Notes under the pieces: generated by a model
The model's database searches: none
What the model was told of the DNA's origin: nothing
The model's input: only the letters and a program-made list of their open reading frames with translations
Shown: in pieces, positions 1 through 11,552 of the stretch
How positions within the stretch are numbered: the first letter of the stretch is position 1
Layout: each line of letters begins with the position of its first letter
From: Verrucomicrobiota bacterium
GTDB taxonomy: Bacteria > Verrucomicrobiota > Verrucomicrobiia > Chthoniobacterales > UBA10450
Direction: 5' to 3'
Length of the DNA stretch: 64,000 bases
Assembly (NCBI GenBank): GCA_003218375.1
Contig: QHNH01000014.1
Span: 1-64,000, forward strand
Made by a program: the position numbers and the translations under genes

Positions 1-184
1 CCTGTTGCGGGGTCAGGGCTTTGGCGAGTTTGCGCTGGGTGACTTCGGTCAGGATGGATTTATCGGTTTCTTTGGCGCGGACCCAAAGGGAGACTTCGTT
101 GAAATTGATCGGGGCGGCGGTGAGGCCAATGGCTCCGGCTAAAACAACGATAGCCGTAATGAGTATAATTTTCGTGGAGTGCAT
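1..184 (-). CDS. Partial secreted hypothetical protein (N-terminal 61 aa; runs off the window edge)
   Basis: Reverse-strand ATG at 184; translation MHSTKIILITAIVVLAGAIGLTAAPINFNEVSLWVRAKETDKSILTEVTQRKLAKALTPQQ with a hydrophobic signal-like N-terminus. Confidence 0.6.
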   Translation of the reverse strand, partial: MHSTKIILITAIVVLAGAIGLTAAPINFNEVSLWVRAKETDKSILTEVTQRKLAKALTPQQ

Positions 185-235
185 GCCGATGGTTTAGCAG
201 GTCGGTTTCAACCTTGGCAACGCAAATTGAAGAGG

Positions 236-314
236 CTCACACAACGGTCACAAAGGAACACGAAGGGGTGGAATTCCCGGAGTTACTATTGTGATCCTTT
301 GTGTCCTCTGTGAG
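236..314. repeat. Imperfect bipartite inverted repeat (CTCACA...CACAAAGGAnCAC / inverse)
   Basis: Left CTCACACAACGGTCACAAAGGAACAC, right TGTGATCCTTTGTGTCCTCTGTGAG. Confidence 0.6.
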
Positions 315-350
315 ATGTCTTCTCGGCCGAGGGAACCGCGAAGATTCGCT

Positions 351-378
351 TTGACACCAGGCGAACGGGCGCTAGTTT
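351..378 (+). promoter_or_regulatory. Putative sigma70-like promoter for rplA (TTGACA-16-TAGTTT)
   Basis: TTGACA at 351-356 and TAGTTT at 373-378, about 75 nt upstream of the rplA start. Confidence 0.45.
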
Positions 379-417
379 CCACGTCCCGCGCCGCGGAGGC
401 GCAACAAATAAGCAGGA

Positions 418-435
418 GTCCCGCAACGGCGGGAC
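418..435. repeat. Hairpin GTCCCG-CAACGG-CGGGAC in the rplA leader
   Basis: Same 6-bp stem and 6-nt loop length as 1800-1817. Confidence 0.65.
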
Positions 436-454
436 GCTGGTACTGCACAAGATC

Positions 455-1156
455 ATGCAAACAAATCGCAGCAAACGTTATCGCGCGGCCGCCGAGCAGG
501 TGGATCGCACCAAGGCCTACAATCTTTCCGAAGCGGTTTCGACCCTGAAGAAATTTCCGCCGACGAAATTCGACCAAACCGTGACGGTTTCGTTCCGGCT
601 CGGGGTCGATCCGAAACAGTCTGACCAAATGGTTCGCGGAACGTGTCCGCTGCCGCATGGGAGTGGAAAACAGGTGCGCGTGCTGGTTTTTGCGGAGGGC
701 GCGGCGGCGAAGGCGGCAAAAGAAGCGGGCGCGGAATACGTGGGCTTCAAGGACATGATCCAGAAATGCCAGGAGGGTTTTCAGGATTTTGATGTCGCGA
801 TAGCCACGCCGGCAGCGATGGCGGAAGTGCGCAAGCTCGGCAAGGTGCTCGGCCCGCGCGGCCTGATGCCGAATCCGAAGACGGGCACGGTGACTGAGGA
901 CACGGCGAAGGCGGTTGGGGAAGTGAAAGCCGGCCGCGTCGAGTTCAAGCTGGATAAGAACGGCAACGTTGCGGTGCCGGTCGGAAAATTTTCATTCGCG
1001 GAAAATCAACTGGTCGAGAACGGGACGGCCGTGATCGAGGCGGTTGTGCGGGCCCGTCCGGCGACGGCGAAAGGCCGATTCGTCGAAGGGATGACGCTGA
1101 GCGCGACGATGTCGCCCGGGGTGCACGTCGATCCGTCGCCATATTTGACTTTTTAA
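455..1156 (+). CDS. rplA: 50S ribosomal protein L1
   Basis: 233 aa with L1 signatures ([28 protein letters not shown]). Confidence 0.97.
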   Translation: MQTNRSKRYRAAAEQVDRTKAYNLSEAVSTLKKFPPTKFDQTVTVSFRLGVDPKQSDQMVRGTCPLPHGSGKQVRVLVFAEGAAAKAAKEAGAEYVGFKDMIQKCQEGFQDFDVAIATPAAMAEVRKLGKVLGPRGLMPNPKTGTVTEDTAKAVGEVKAGRVEFKLDKNGNVAVPVGKFSFAENQLVENGTAVIEAVVRARPATAKGRFVEGMTLSATMSPGVHVDPSPYLTF

Positions 1157-1172
1157 TTGGGAGCCAATCGCC

Positions 1173-1526
1173 ATGAGACCAGAAAAAGCGTCAATCGTTT
1201 CGGATCTTTCGGAGAAGCTGAGCCGCTCGCCGTTCCTGCTGGTGACTGATTACCAGCGGATGAAGGTGGACCAGTTTGGCGAACTGCGAAACCGGCTCGC
1301 TCCAGCGGGCGCGGAAGTGCATGTCGTGAAAAACAGTTTTCTGAAACGCGCCATGGCCGATTCCGGGATGCCGGACGTTGCTGACAAATTGACCGGGCAA
1401 ACCGCGATCGTAATGGGCGAGAACGATGTCGCCCCAGTCGCGAAGATCCTGAAGTTGTTCGCGGCGGAATTTAAGATCGCGACGCTGAAGATCGGTGTCG
1501 TGGACACTCCAGGCGCCGGCAACTAG
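1173..1526 (+). CDS. rplJ: 50S ribosomal protein L10, N-terminal part only (reading frame ends prematurely)
   Basis: 117 aa matching the L10 rRNA-binding domain (VVKNSFLKRAMADSGM, LTGQTAIVMGENDVAPVAKIL), then TPGAGN-stop where L10 should continue. Confidence 0.85.
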   Translation: MRPEKASIVSDLSEKLSRSPFLLVTDYQRMKVDQFGELRNRLAPAGAEVHVVKNSFLKRAMADSGMPDVADKLTGQTAIVMGENDVAPVAKILKLFAAEFKIATLKIGVVDTPGAGN

Positions 1527-1743
1527 ATTGGTTCGGATTTTGAATGAGCCAGCCTCGGCGTTCGCGAGATTATTGAAAGCGAAAGCCGACAAGGGCGATT
1601 CCGCGTCGGCGGCGGAAGCGAAGAAAGAGGAAGTCCCCGCGGCACCAGCCGCTGAGGTAGCCCCGGCAGCGCCCAGCGCTGAAGCGGCACCTGCAGCAGA
1701 ATCAACCACAGGAGAAACACCCGCTGGCGAAACGGCCGGCTAA
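1495..1743 (+). pseudogene. rplJ: Out-of-frame C-terminal fragment of L10 (LQAPATRLVRILNEPASAFARLLKAKADK...)
   Basis: Overlapping +1-frame ORF that reads as the L10 C-terminal helix plus an Ala/Pro/Glu tail. Confidence 0.75.
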
Positions 1744-1799
1744 GAAAAAGATTTCGCGACGCCGCAGAGGGCAGAGCGAGCAACCAAAAACAACGTCCG

Positions 1800-1841
1800 G
1801 TCCCGTGGCTGCGGGACGTAATTCTTCGGAAGCTTCCGAAG
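1800..1841. repeat. Two hairpins in the rplL leader: GTCCCG-TGGCTG-CGGGAC and the 18-bp palindrome CTTCGGAAGCTTCCGAAG
   Basis: Read directly at 1800-1817 and 1824-1841. Confidence 0.75.
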
Positions 1842-1863
1842 GCGGCGCATAGAGGAAAATAAA

Positions 1864-2253
1864 ATGGCAGATACAAATACAATCGTGGAGCAACTCAGCG
1901 GCCTGACCGTTCTCGAGATTGCTGGTCTGGTGAAGCAGCTCGAAGAAAAATGGGGCGTTAGCGCGGCGGCTCCGGTCGCGGCGGCAGCGGCTCCGTCAAC
2001 CGGCGCAGGCGGAGCGGCAGCGGCCCCCGCTGAAGAGAAGACCGCCTTCGAAGTCATCTTGAAGGAGATGGGCGCGAACAAAATCGGCGTGATCAAGGAA
2101 GTGCGTGGCGCGGTGCCGGGCCTCGGCCTGGCGGAAGCCAAGGCGCTCGTCGAAGGCGCTCCCAAGACGATCAAGGAAGGCGTGACCAAGGCCGAAGCCG
2201 AAGAGATCAAGAAGAAGATCGAAGCAGCCGGCGCCAAGGTCGAGATCAAGTAA
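1864..2253 (+). CDS. rplL: 50S ribosomal protein L7/L12
   Basis: 129 aa; L12 C-terminal domain ([48 protein letters not shown]). Confidence 0.98.
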   Translation: MADTNTIVEQLSGLTVLEIAGLVKQLEEKWGVSAAAPVAAAAAPSTGAGGAAAAPAEEKTAFEVILKEMGANKIGVIKEVRGAVPGLGLAEAKALVEGAPKTIKEGVTKAEAEEIKKKIEAAGAKVEIK

Positions 2254-2270
2254 TTGGGATCTGGGCGGCT

Positions 2271-2319
2271 CAGCGGAGTGGAACTCCGCTGGGCGCACAG
2301 ACTGAAAGTCTATGTTCCG
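2271..2319. repeat. Family E element (half copy) downstream of rplL
   Basis: AGCGGAG-TGGAA-CTCCGCT, then GCGCACAGACTGAAAGTCTATGTTCCG, shared with 47466-47577. Confidence 0.7.
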
Positions 2320-2444
2320 GCGCAAAAAAGCTTGCGCGCCGGCAGGTGCTGTGTCAGAACTTTCTCGTTAGAGCAGTCGGAATATTTTCAAACTCGGAAC
2401 TGACGGACAAAATTTAATCAGGCAACAAAACAGTGGCGTGGAAT

Positions 2445-2472
2445 TTGACGACCCCTGTTTTGCTGCTATTTT
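2445..2472 (+). promoter_or_regulatory. Putative sigma70-like promoter upstream of rpoB (TTGACG-16-TATTTT)
   Basis: TTGACG 2445-2450 and TATTTT 2467-2472; overlaps an 8-bp inverted repeat CAAAACAG (2426-2433)/CTGTTTTG (2455-2462). Confidence 0.4.
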
Positions 2473-2570
2473 TGCGCTCCTTGCTCGCGGCTTGAGAGCG
2501 TGAGCTGTCATTCGACATCCCGTGCGCGGCCGGGGTGTCGTCAACAACCGCGGAGATTGGCCTAGTAATT

Positions 2571-5500
2571 ATGTCGGAACGTATCTACTTCGGAACCATC
2601 AAGGAGGGCATCGAGCCTCCGAACCTCATCGAGGTTCAACTCAACTCGTATGTCGATTTCCTCCAGAAGGATGTCCCGTTTTCCAAACGGAAGAATTCCG
2701 GCCTCCAGGCGGTGTTCAAAGAGGTGTTTCCGATCGAGAGCTACGATGAAAAGGCGACGCTCGATTTCAGCCATTACGAAATCGGCGAACCGAAACTGAC
2801 GGCCCTCGAGGCGCAGCGGGAGAGCCAGACCTACAGCGCGCCCCTTCACGTCACGTTCCAGCTCCGCGAGGAGAAGGGGACGAAGGAAGAAAAAGTTTAC
2901 ATGGGCGAGATCCCGCTCATGACGCCCCAGGGGACGTTCGTGATCAACGGCGCGGAGCGCGTGGTGGTGAGCCAGCTCCATCGTTCGCCCGGGATTGCGT
3001 TCGAATCGTCGATTCACCTGAACGGCAAGGTGCTCTACAGCTTCCGGATTATTCCGGATCGCGGTTCGTGGATCGAAGTGCAATTCGACACGAGCGATCT
3101 GCTTTACATCTATCTCGATCGCCGCAAGCGCCGGCGAAAATTTCTCGCGACCACTTTTCTTCGCGCGCTCGGCTACGGTCCCGACGAGGAAGTTATCAAA
3201 CTTTTCTATAACATCGAGACCCTCAAGCTGAGTGAGAAGCTCGGCGAAGAGGAACTCGCAACCAAGGTGCTGATCGCCGACGTCCTCGATGGCGAGGCCA
3301 CCGTGGCGCGCGCGTTTGAGCCGCTGACCGCGGCGACCGTGCGCCAGATCATGGGGCTCGGGCACAAGGACGTGAAGGTGATCGATATCTCGCACGACGA
3401 CACCGTCGTGAAGGCGCTCAAGAAAGATCCGGCGCACGACCAGGAAGAGGCGCTGAAGGATATTTATCGCAAACTGCGCCCCGGCGATCCGCCGACCGTT
3501 GCGAACGCGAAGGCGCTCTTGAAGCGGCTCTTTTTCGACCCGAAGAAATACGATCTCGGTCGCGTTGGCCGTTACAAGATCAACCAGAAGCTCGGGATCG
3601 ACGTCGATCTCGGCGAGCGCATCGTGACCGACAAGGATTTCATCGGCGCGATCAAATACCTGATTAACCTGCGCCGGGGCGAAGGCACGCTGGATGATAT
3701 CGATCACCTCGGCAGCCGCCGAGTGCGGACGGTGGGCGAATTGCTCGCCAACCAGTGCCGTGTCGGTCTCGCGCGCACGGAGCGTCTCGTGAAAGAGCGC
3801 ATGACGTTGTTCGACATCAACATCGACGGCATGACGCCGCAGAAGTTGATTAACCCGAAGGCGCTCAGCGCGGTGATCCGCGATTTCTTCGGGCGCTCGC
3901 AGCTCTCGCAGTTCATGGACCAGACGAATCCACTCGCGGAGTTGACGCACAAGCGCCGGCTCTCGGCTCTCGGGCCAGGTGGCTTGAGCCGCGACCGAGC
4001 GGGCTTCGAAGTGCGCGACGTGCATCCGTCGCACTACGGCCGCATTTGTCCGATTGAGACGCCGGAAGGTCCGAACATCGGCCTCATCAGCTCGATGAGC
4101 ACCTTTGCGCGGATCAACGAATTCGGATTCATCGAAACGCCTTACCGCAAAGTTGAAAAAGGTCGTGTGACCGATCAGGTGGATTATTTGACCGGCGATC
4201 GTGAAGAAAATTTCCTCGTGGCCCAGGCGAACGCGACCATGGACGGGAAGGGACATCTTACCCAGGAGAAGGTCTCTGTTCGTTATCGCGGCGACTTTTT
4301 AGAAGTGGAACCGTCGAAGGTCCACTACATGGACGTTTCCCCGAAGCAGCTCGTCTCGGTGGCGGCGGGTCTGATTCCGTTCCTCGAGCATGACGACGCG
4401 AACCGGGCGCTCATGGGCTCGAACATGCAACGCCAGGGAGTGCCGTTGATCGTCTCAGAGGCGCCGCTCGTCGGCACCGGATTGGAAGGCAAAGTCGCGC
4501 GCGATTCGCACGCAGTCCTGATTGCAACCGAAAGCGGCAAGGTCGCGTCGGTCACAGCGGAACAGATCGTGGTCACGAAGGACGGGCACATGCCGGAAGG
4601 CCGGAAGAAGCTGAAGACTGATATCGAGGCCGGCATCCACGTTTACGAGCTACGGAAATTCATGCGCTCGAACGCCGGCACCTGCGTGAATCAGAAGCCG
4701 ATCGTGAAGAAAGGCCAGCATGTGAAGCGCGGCCAGGTGATCGCCGACGGACCGAATACCGACCAGGGCGAGCTCGCTCTCGGACGCAACGTCCTCGTCG
4801 CTTTCATGCCGTGGAACGGCTACAACTTCGAAGACGCCATCATGATCTCGGAGAAGGTCGTGAAGGAGGACATTTATACCTCGATTCACATCGATGAGTT
4901 CGAGATCGGGGCGCGCGACACGAAGCTCGGGCCTGAAGAAATCACGCGCGACATCCCGAACGTCAGCGAGGAAGCGCTCCGCAATCTCGGACCGGACGGC
5001 GTCGTGCGCGTCGGCGCCGAAGTGAAGCCGGGCGATATTCTCGTCGGCAAGATCACCCCGAAGAGCGAGACGGAACTGGCGCCGGAAGAGCGACTGCTCC
5101 GGGCGATTTTCGGTGAAAAGGCGGCGGACGTGAAAGACACGTCGTTAACCGTTCCGTCGGGCACTTACGGCATCGTGATGGATGTGAAGGTTTCGTCGCG
5201 CCACGAAGTTTCGCGCGAAAAACTGACGCCGTCGGAAACGAAGCGGCAGCTGAAATCGATCACGGAAGACAACCGTAAGAAGAAGGAAGAGCTGACCGAG
5301 CAACTCACGGATTCGCTCTCGAACATTCTGCTCGGCGAAAAGATTCCGCTCGACGTGGTGAACGCCGAGACCGGCGAGATCATCATCCCGGCGAACCGCA
5401 AGATCACCAAGACCCTGCTGCGCAAGCTGGCGACGGTTTACGATCATATCGAGATCGATCCGAGCCCGATCCGGAACAAGATTCGGGAGATCATCGCTTC

Positions 5501-6368
5501 CTACGAACACAAGTTCGCGGAGCTGGAGCTGGAGCGCGAACGCTCGATGGATCGCGTGGAAAGCGGCGACGACATCGATCCCGGCATTATCAAGCAGGTC
5601 AAGGTTTTCATCGCCAGCAAGCGCAAGCTCAGCGTCGGTGACAAGATGGCGGGACGCCACGGAAACAAGGGCGTGGTCGCGCGGATCGTTCCGGAAGAAG
5701 ACATGCCCTTTCTTGCGGACGGAACCCCGGTCGAGATCGTGCTGAACCCGCTCGGCGTGCCGAGCCGTATGAACGTTGGCCAGGTTCTCGAGACACACTT
5801 GGGTGTCGCGGCGAAAGCGCTCGGCTTCAAAGTCGCGACGCCGGTGTTCGACGGAATTTCGGAGGCGAAAATCCGTGAGTATTTGAACGACGCGAAGAAA
5901 GAAGAAGGCTTCACCTGGGTGCAGGAAACCGGCAAAGCGCGTCTCTACGACGGGCGCACTGGCGACACCTTCGATCAGGAAGTCGTGGTCGGTTACATTT
6001 ACATGATGAAACTGGGCCACCTCGTCGCGGACAAAATTCACGCGCGCGCGGTCGGACCGTACTCGCTCGTTACCCAGCAACCGCTGGGCGGCAAGGCCCA
6101 ATACGGCGGCCAGCGTTTCGGCGAGATGGAGGTCTGGGCGCTCGAAGCCTACGGCGCGGCTTACACTTTGCAGGAACTGCTCACGGTGAAATCGGACGAC
6201 GTGCAGGGACGCACGCGCATCTACGAGTCGATCGTGAAAGGCGACAACTCGCTCGAGGCGGGCACACCGGAATCTTTCAACGTGTTGATCAAGGAAATGC
6301 AGTCGTTAGGCCTCGATGTGAAAGTCGGCGGCCAGGCGCCCACCAATTTCCTCGAAAACGTGGCTTAA
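2571..6368 (+). CDS. rpoB: DNA-directed RNA polymerase subunit beta
   Basis: Full-length RpoB; the ATG at 2571 ([13 protein letters not shown]) is preferred over the GTG at 2535. Confidence 0.98.
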   Translation: MSERIYFGTIKEGIEPPNLIEVQLNSYVDFLQKDVPFSKRKNSGLQAVFKEVFPIESYDEKATLDFSHYEIGEPKLTALEAQRESQTYSAPLHVTFQLREEKGTKEEKVYMGEIPLMTPQGTFVINGAERVVVSQLHRSPGIAFESSIHLNGKVLYSFRIIPDRGSWIEVQFDTSDLLYIYLDRRKRRRKFLATTFLRALGYGPDEEVIKLFYNIETLKLSEKLGEEELATKVLIADVLDGEATVARAFEPLTAATVRQIMGLGHKDVKVIDISHDDTVVKALKKDPAHDQEEALKDIYRKLRPGDPPTVANAKALLKRLFFDPKKYDLGRVGRYKINQKLGIDVDLGERIVTDKDFIGAIKYLINLRRGEGTLDDIDHLGSRRVRTVGELLANQCRVGLARTERLVKERMTLFDINIDGMTPQKLINPKALSAVIRDFFGRSQLSQFMDQTNPLAELTHKRRLSALGPGGLSRDRAGFEVRDVHPSHYGRICPIETPEGPNIGLISSMSTFARINEFGFIETPYRKVEKGRVTDQVDYLTGDREENFLVAQANATMDGKGHLTQEKVSVRYRGDFLEVEPSKVHYMDVSPKQLVSVAAGLIPFLEHDDANRALMGSNMQRQGVPLIVSEAPLVGTGLEGKVARDSHAVLIATESGKVASVTAEQIVVTKDGHMPEGRKKLKTDIEAGIHVYELRKFMRSNAGTCVNQKPIVKKGQHVKRGQVIADGPNTDQGELALGRNVLVAFMPWNGYNFEDAIMISEKVVKEDIYTSIHIDEFEIGARDTKLGPEEITRDIPNVSEEALRNLGPDGVVRVGAEVKPGDILVGKITPKSETELAPEERLLRAIFGEKAADVKDTSLTVPSGTYGIVMDVKVSSRHEVSREKLTPSETKRQLKSITEDNRKKKEELTEQLTDSLSNILLGEKIPLDVVNAETGEIIIPANRKITKTLLRKLATVYDHIEIDPSPIRNKIREIIASYEHKFAELELERERSMDRVESGDDIDPGIIKQVKVFIASKRKLSVGDKMAGRHGNKGVVARIVPEEDMPFLADGTPVEIVLNPLGVPSRMNVGQVLETHLGVAAKALGFKVATPVFDGISEAKIREYLNDAKKEEGFTWVQETGKARLYDGRTGDTFDQEVVVGYIYMMKLGHLVADKIHARAVGPYSLVTQQPLGGKAQYGGQRFGEMEVWALEAYGAAYTLQELLTVKSDDVQGRTRIYESIVKGDNSLEAGTPESFNVLIKEMQSLGLDVKVGGQAPTNFLENVA

Positions 6369-6397
6369 TTTTTTTCAAAACAATTCTTTAAAACTAA

Positions 6398-9300
6398 ATG
6401 AACGAACATTCCTGGCGGGAACTAGTCGGTGAAGAACGCACGGTCGGCTTCGACCAGGTGGCGATCGGCGTCGCCTCCTCGGACACGATGCGGTCGTGGA
6501 GCAAGGGCGAAGTCAAGAATCCGGAGACGATTAATTATCGGACCTTCAAACCGGAAAAGGGCGGCCTCTTTTGTGAGCGCATTTTCGGACCGACGCGGGA
6601 CTGGGAATGTTCGTGCGGAAAATACAAGCGGATCAAGCACAAGGGCGTGATCTGCGACCGTTGCGGCGTCGAGGTGACGCTGGCGCGCGTCCGCCGTGAG
6701 CGGATGGGCCACATCGAGCTGGCGGTGCCGGTCTCGCACATCTGGTTTTACAAGTGCATGCCGTCGCGCCTTGGATTGATGCTCGACATGAGCGCGCGGC
6801 AGCTCGAGCGCGTGATCTATTACGAGGACTACATCGTGATCGATCCGGGCAAGACCCCGCTGACGAAGACTCAGCTCCTGAACGAAGTCGAGTACCGCGA
6901 AGCGCAGGAACAATACGGCGAAGATTTTGTCGCCGGAATGGGCGCGGAAGCGGTGAAGAAACTTCTTTCCGAGATCAATCTCAACAAGCTCAACAAAGAG
7001 CTGGAAGAGGCGATGGGGAACACGAAGAGCAAACAGATTCGCAAGAAGCTCGCGAAGCGTTTGAAGCTGGTGCAGGGCTTTGCCTCGTCGCACGCGCGTC
7101 CGGACTGGATGGTGCTCGATGTTCTGCCGGTGATTCCGCCGGACCTCCGTCCGCTCGTTCCGCTCGAAGGCGGACGGTTCGCGACCTCGGACCTGAACGA
7201 TCTTTATCGCCGCGTCATCAACCGGAACAACCGGTTGAAGAACCTGCTCCAGCTCAAGACGCCGGACGTCATTATCCGGAACGAGAAGCGCATGCTCCAG
7301 GAAGCGGTCGATGCGTTGTTCGACAACGGCCGCCATGGTCGCGCCGTCACGGGCGCTGGTAATCGCCCGCTAAAATCGCTCAGCGATATGCTGAAAGGTA
7401 AGGGCGGCCGGTTCCGCCAGAACCTGCTCGGCAAACGTGTGGATTACTCTGGCCGTTCCGTCATCGTGATCGGACCAGAGCTGAAACTGAACCAGTGCGG
7501 TTTGCCGAAGAAGATGGCGCTCGTTTTGTTCGAGCCGTTCATCATTCGGCGGCTAAAAGATCTCGGCTACGTCCACACGGTCCGGAGCGCGAAGAAAATG
7601 ATCGAGCGCCAGACGCCGGAGGTCTGGGACGTTCTCGAAGAAGTTACGAAAGGCCACCCGGTGTTGCTAAACCGCGCGCCGACTTTGCACCGTCTTTCCA
7701 TCCAGGCTTTCGAGCCGCAGCTCATCGAAGGCGAAGCAATCCGGATTCATCCGCTCGTTTGCACGGCTTACAACGCGGACTTCGACGGCGACCAGATGGC
7801 GGTCCACGTGCCGCTCTCGGTCGAGGCGCAAATGGAAGCGCGCATGCTCATGCTCGCGCCGAACAACATCTTCTCGCCCTCGAGCGGAAAACCGATCACG
7901 ACGCCGTCGCAGGACATCACGCTCGGCTGTTATTATCTGACACAAAATCCCCGGCGTGCTGCCGGGACGGAAAAGGAAACGCGGTTGCCGCTCTTCGCGA
8001 ACGCGACCGAAGTCGAATTCGCGATGGCGGATGGCAAAGTCAAAACCCACGATCGGATTCGTTTCAAGAATCCGGACCTCGGCAAGGAAACGATTTACGG
8101 CAACGCGACCGACCACGTCATCGAAACAACGGCGGGCCGCGTCATCTTCAACGCGATCTGGCCGGTTAAGCTCGGATTTTTCAACAAGGCCGCGGGCAAG
8201 AAGCAGCTCAGCGACATTATCTGGCGCTGTTACCAGGTCGCCGGACAAAACGGGACGGTCGAGACGCTCGATCGCCTCAAGGAACTCGGGTTCGCGGAAG
8301 CGACGAAGGCGGGAATCTCCATCGGAATTTCCGATATGATCATCCCGAAGGAAAAAGAGACCGAGCTGCAGAACGCCTACAAATCGATCAAGACCGTCGA
8401 GCAACAGTACCGCAAGGGCATCATCACGGATGGCGAACGTTATAACAAGATCATCGATATCTGGACCCACGCCGGTGACGAGATCTCGAACGTGATGTTC
8501 CGGACTCTCGAACACAACGAAGGTCGCAAGGAATTGAACCCGGTCTATCTGATGGTGGATTCCGGTGCGCGGGGCAATCGCCAACAGGTAAAACAGCTTG
8601 CGGGCATGCGCGGTTTGATGGCGAAACCGTCGGGGGAAATTATCGAGCGGCCGATCACGTCGAACTTCCGTGAAGGCTTGAGCGTGCTCGAATACTTCAT
8701 CTCGACGCACGGCGCCCGCAAGGGTCTGGCCGATACCGCGCTGAAGACGGCGGATTCCGGTTACCTCACCCGCAAGCTCGTGGACGCGTCGCAGGACGTG
8801 ATCATCAACGAGATGGATTGCGGGACGGTGAACGGCATCACGGTGAAATCGATTTATGAAGGCGACGAAGAAGTCGTCGATCTCGCGACCCGAATTATCG
8901 GTCGGGTGAGCTGCGAGGCGGTGGTCGATCCGGTCACGAAGAAAAAGGTCGTGAAGGCGAACCAGCTGATCGACGAGCACATCGCGTCTGCGATCGAGAA
9001 GGTGGGCGTGGAGAGCTTGAAGATCCGCTCGGTGCTGACCTGCGAATGCGGCCGCGGCGTTTGCGCCCAATGTTACGGACGCAACCTCGCGACCGGCCAG
9101 TTCGTGAAACTCGGCGAAGCCGTGGGCATCATTGCCGCCCAATCAATCGGCGAACCCGGAACCCAGTTGACGATGCGGACGTTCCACATCGGCGGCACGG
9201 CGAGCCAGACGTTCAAGCAGCCGATCATCAAGGCAAAGAACGACGGTAAGCTGCAGTTCAACGATCTCCGCACGGTGCAGGCGCTCGATGGAAGCTGGAT

Positions 9301-10519
9301 CGTGCTGAACAAGAACGGTTCGATCGGCGTGCATAATGCCGAGGGCCGCGAGCTCGATCGCTACAACGTCGTGATCGGTTCGGTCATCTCGAAGCCGGAC
9401 GGCGCCGCGGTCAAGAAGGGCGAGACCTTCGTGCAATGGGATCCGTACAATGTCCCGATTTTGACCGACAAGAGCGGCAAGATCGAGTTCCGCGACATGA
9501 TCGCGGGCGTGACGATCAAGCGCGACGTCGATGAAGCCACCGGCCTGATGGGCACGGTCATCATTGAGCACAAGGAAGATTTGCATCCGCAGATCGTCGT
9601 CGTGGGCGACAAGAAGGAAGTGGTCGCCAGTTATTCGATCCCAGCGGGAGCGCACGTCATTGTCGAGGAAGGCCAGAAGATCCGCGCCGGTGCGTTGCTG
9701 GCGAAGACGCCGCGAAAGATCGCGAAGACCAAGGACATCACGGGCGGTCTGCCGCGCGTGGCGGAACTCTTCGAGGCGCGCCGTCCGAAAGACGCGGCGG
9801 AGATCGCGAAGATCGACGGCATTGTCGAAATGGGCGGAACGGTTCGCGGCAAGCGGAAACTGATTCTCAAGGATCCCGAGACGGGCTCGGAAGAAGAGCA
9901 TCTAATTTCGCTGACGAAACACATCATCGTGTTCAAGGGCGACTTCGTGAAGAAGGGCCAGCAGCTCACCGAAGGTCCGGTGGTGCCGCACGAGATTCTC
10001 GAGGTTTGCGGACCGCAGGATTTGCAGGAGCACCTGGTGAACGAAGTGCAGGAAGTTTATCGCCTCCAAGGCGTGGAGATTAACGACAAGCACATCGAGA
10101 TCATCGTGCGCCAGATGTTGCGCAAGGTGAAGATCACCGATCCAGGCGACACGTCGTTGCTCTGGGGCGACCAGGTGGACCGGCTCGATTTCGAAGCGGA
10201 GAACACCAAGGTCGTGGAGCAGGGCGGCAAGCCCGCGGAAGCGACCCCGGTCCTGCTCGGGATCACCAAGGCTTCGCTCGAAACCGACAGCTTCATCTCC
10301 GCGGCGTCGTTCCAGGATACTACGCGCGTCCTCACCGAAGCGGCGACGCTCGGCAAGGTCGATCGTCTGCGCGGGTTCAAGGAAAACGTCATCATGGGCC
10401 ATCTCATTCCGGCCGGAACAGGATTCCCGGCGGTTCGCGAGATCAAGCTCGTCGAAAAGGGCGAGCCGATCGGCGAATCGCTCGTGGCAGATGCCGAGCC
10501 GCAGCCGGCGCTGGGATAA
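6398..10519 (+). CDS. rpoC: DNA-directed RNA polymerase subunit beta'
   Basis: 1373 aa with [16 protein letters not shown] and [17 protein letters not shown]. Confidence 0.98.
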   Translation: MNEHSWRELVGEERTVGFDQVAIGVASSDTMRSWSKGEVKNPETINYRTFKPEKGGLFCERIFGPTRDWECSCGKYKRIKHKGVICDRCGVEVTLARVRRERMGHIELAVPVSHIWFYKCMPSRLGLMLDMSARQLERVIYYEDYIVIDPGKTPLTKTQLLNEVEYREAQEQYGEDFVAGMGAEAVKKLLSEINLNKLNKELEEAMGNTKSKQIRKKLAKRLKLVQGFASSHARPDWMVLDVLPVIPPDLRPLVPLEGGRFATSDLNDLYRRVINRNNRLKNLLQLKTPDVIIRNEKRMLQEAVDALFDNGRHGRAVTGAGNRPLKSLSDMLKGKGGRFRQNLLGKRVDYSGRSVIVIGPELKLNQCGLPKKMALVLFEPFIIRRLKDLGYVHTVRSAKKMIERQTPEVWDVLEEVTKGHPVLLNRAPTLHRLSIQAFEPQLIEGEAIRIHPLVCTAYNADFDGDQMAVHVPLSVEAQMEARMLMLAPNNIFSPSSGKPITTPSQDITLGCYYLTQNPRRAAGTEKETRLPLFANATEVEFAMADGKVKTHDRIRFKNPDLGKETIYGNATDHVIETTAGRVIFNAIWPVKLGFFNKAAGKKQLSDIIWRCYQVAGQNGTVETLDRLKELGFAEATKAGISIGISDMIIPKEKETELQNAYKSIKTVEQQYRKGIITDGERYNKIIDIWTHAGDEISNVMFRTLEHNEGRKELNPVYLMVDSGARGNRQQVKQLAGMRGLMAKPSGEIIERPITSNFREGLSVLEYFISTHGARKGLADTALKTADSGYLTRKLVDASQDVIINEMDCGTVNGITVKSIYEGDEEVVDLATRIIGRVSCEAVVDPVTKKKVVKANQLIDEHIASAIEKVGVESLKIRSVLTCECGRGVCAQCYGRNLATGQFVKLGEAVGIIAAQSIGEPGTQLTMRTFHIGGTASQTFKQPIIKAKNDGKLQFNDLRTVQALDGSWIVLNKNGSIGVHNAEGRELDRYNVVIGSVISKPDGAAVKKGETFVQWDPYNVPILTDKSGKIEFRDMIAGVTIKRDVDEATGLMGTVIIEHKEDLHPQIVVVGDKKEVVASYSIPAGAHVIVEEGQKIRAGALLAKTPRKIAKTKDITGGLPRVAELFEARRPKDAAEIAKIDGIVEMGGTVRGKRKLILKDPETGSEEEHLISLTKHIIVFKGDFVKKGQQLTEGPVVPHEILEVCGPQDLQEHLVNEVQEVYRLQGVEINDKHIEIIVRQMLRKVKITDPGDTSLLWGDQVDRLDFEAENTKVVEQGGKPAEATPVLLGITKASLETDSFISAASFQDTTRVLTEAATLGKVDRLRGFKENVIMGHLIPAGTGFPAVREIKLVEKGEPIGESLVADAEPQPALG

Positions 10520-10618
10520 AGAGAATTCCGAAGTGCGAATGTCGAATGACGAATTGGCGCGAGCTAATTCGTCGTTCGCGTTATTTGACGTGGCGACCCG
10601 GTCGCGGGATTAATCCAT

Positions 10619-10846
10619 ATGCTGAATCTGCAACCCCTTCGGGCCCGGCTGGGTCCTCCATTTCAACCGTTCACAATTCGAACGTCTGACGGGCGCAGTT
10701 TCGATGTTCCCCATTCTGATTTCATCGCGATCGGGCGAGGCGTCGTTTCTGTGATCGACCAAGAGGACGTGTCGCATACTTTGGATGCGCTCCACATCGT
10801 TTCGATTAATGAGGCCGCGCCGCAGGAGAATCCGAACGGATCGTAG
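10619..10846 (+). CDS. Small conserved hypothetical protein (75 aa)
   Basis: MLNLQPLRARLGPPFQPFTIRTSDGRSFDVPHSDFIAIGRGVVSVI...; tightly spaced upstream of the adenosyltransferase. Confidence 0.6.
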   Translation: MLNLQPLRARLGPPFQPFTIRTSDGRSFDVPHSDFIAIGRGVVSVIDQEDVSHTLDALHIVSINEAAPQENPNGS

Positions 10847-10849
10847 CCA

Positions 10850-11395
10850 TTGTCGATTGCGACCAAAACCGGCGATGAAGGTGAGACATCGCTCATGTAT
10901 GGGCGTCGGGTCCCGAAAACGGATGCGCGGGTGGACGCGTATGGTTGCGTCGATGAACTAAACTCGGCGCTTGGTCTGGCTCGGGCCTCGGCGAGCGATT
11001 CTTTTTTGGTCGAACAGATTCTCGCCGTTCAAAAGGAACTCGTTGTTGTGATGGGGGAATTGGCAACGGCGAGTGAAGATTTGGATCGTTATGTCAAAGA
11101 CGGGTTTCAATTAACCAATCCGGCGATGACCGACCGGCTCACCAGCGTTGTGGACGATTTGGAGAAAAACCGGCTCGGCAAATTCAAGGATTGGGCAGTT
11201 CCCGGTAAAACGATCGGCTCAGCTGCGCTCGACCTGGCTCGGACAGTTTGCCGGCGAGCGGAACGGCGGGTGGCTGCGCTGATGGCGGCAGACGCCAAGT
11301 TTAATCGAGAGATCCTGCGCTATCTGAACCGTCTTTCCGATCTGTGCTGGCTCCTGGCGCGCTACGCGGAACAGCTTCAGGAATCCAACAGGTAG
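10850..11395 (+). CDS. PduO-type cob(I)alamin adenosyltransferase
   Basis: TKTGDEGETSLMYGRRVPKTDARVDAYGCVDELNSALGLAR and CRRAERRVAAL motifs; weak start codon (TTG at 10850). Confidence 0.9.
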   Translation: MSIATKTGDEGETSLMYGRRVPKTDARVDAYGCVDELNSALGLARASASDSFLVEQILAVQKELVVVMGELATASEDLDRYVKDGFQLTNPAMTDRLTSVVDDLEKNRLGKFKDWAVPGKTIGSAALDLARTVCRRAERRVAALMAADAKFNREILRYLNRLSDLCWLLARYAEQLQESNR

Positions 11396-11481
11396 GGACG
11401 CCTTTCCGAGGCGTCCGACTAATCTGGGATTGAGTGATGTTCGGGAGAAGAGTCGGACGGCTCGGAAAGCCGTCCCCACCT
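11390..11481. repeat. Family C bipartite palindrome (AGGTAGGGACG...CGTCCCCACCT)
   Basis: AGGTAGGGACGCCTTTCCGAGGCGTCCGACT ... AGTCGGACGGCTCGGAAAGCCGTCCCCACCT; overlaps the adenosyltransferase TAG stop. Confidence 0.88.
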
Positions 11482-11552
11482 ATGGAGAAAGCCTAATATT
11501 CCGTTTGCCTTTGAGCACCTGCTAGAGCATCTTCCCCGCTCCCGTTTTACCT

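Noticed and set aside
2562-4256. 564-aa reverse ORF opposite rpoB
   Set aside because: Antisense shadow of a strongly conserved gene in GC-rich DNA; the translation is a His/Arg/Glu-rich mirror of the sense codons with no domain.
7667-9142. 491-aa reverse ORF opposite rpoC
   Set aside because: Same antisense-shadow pattern over unambiguous RpoC.
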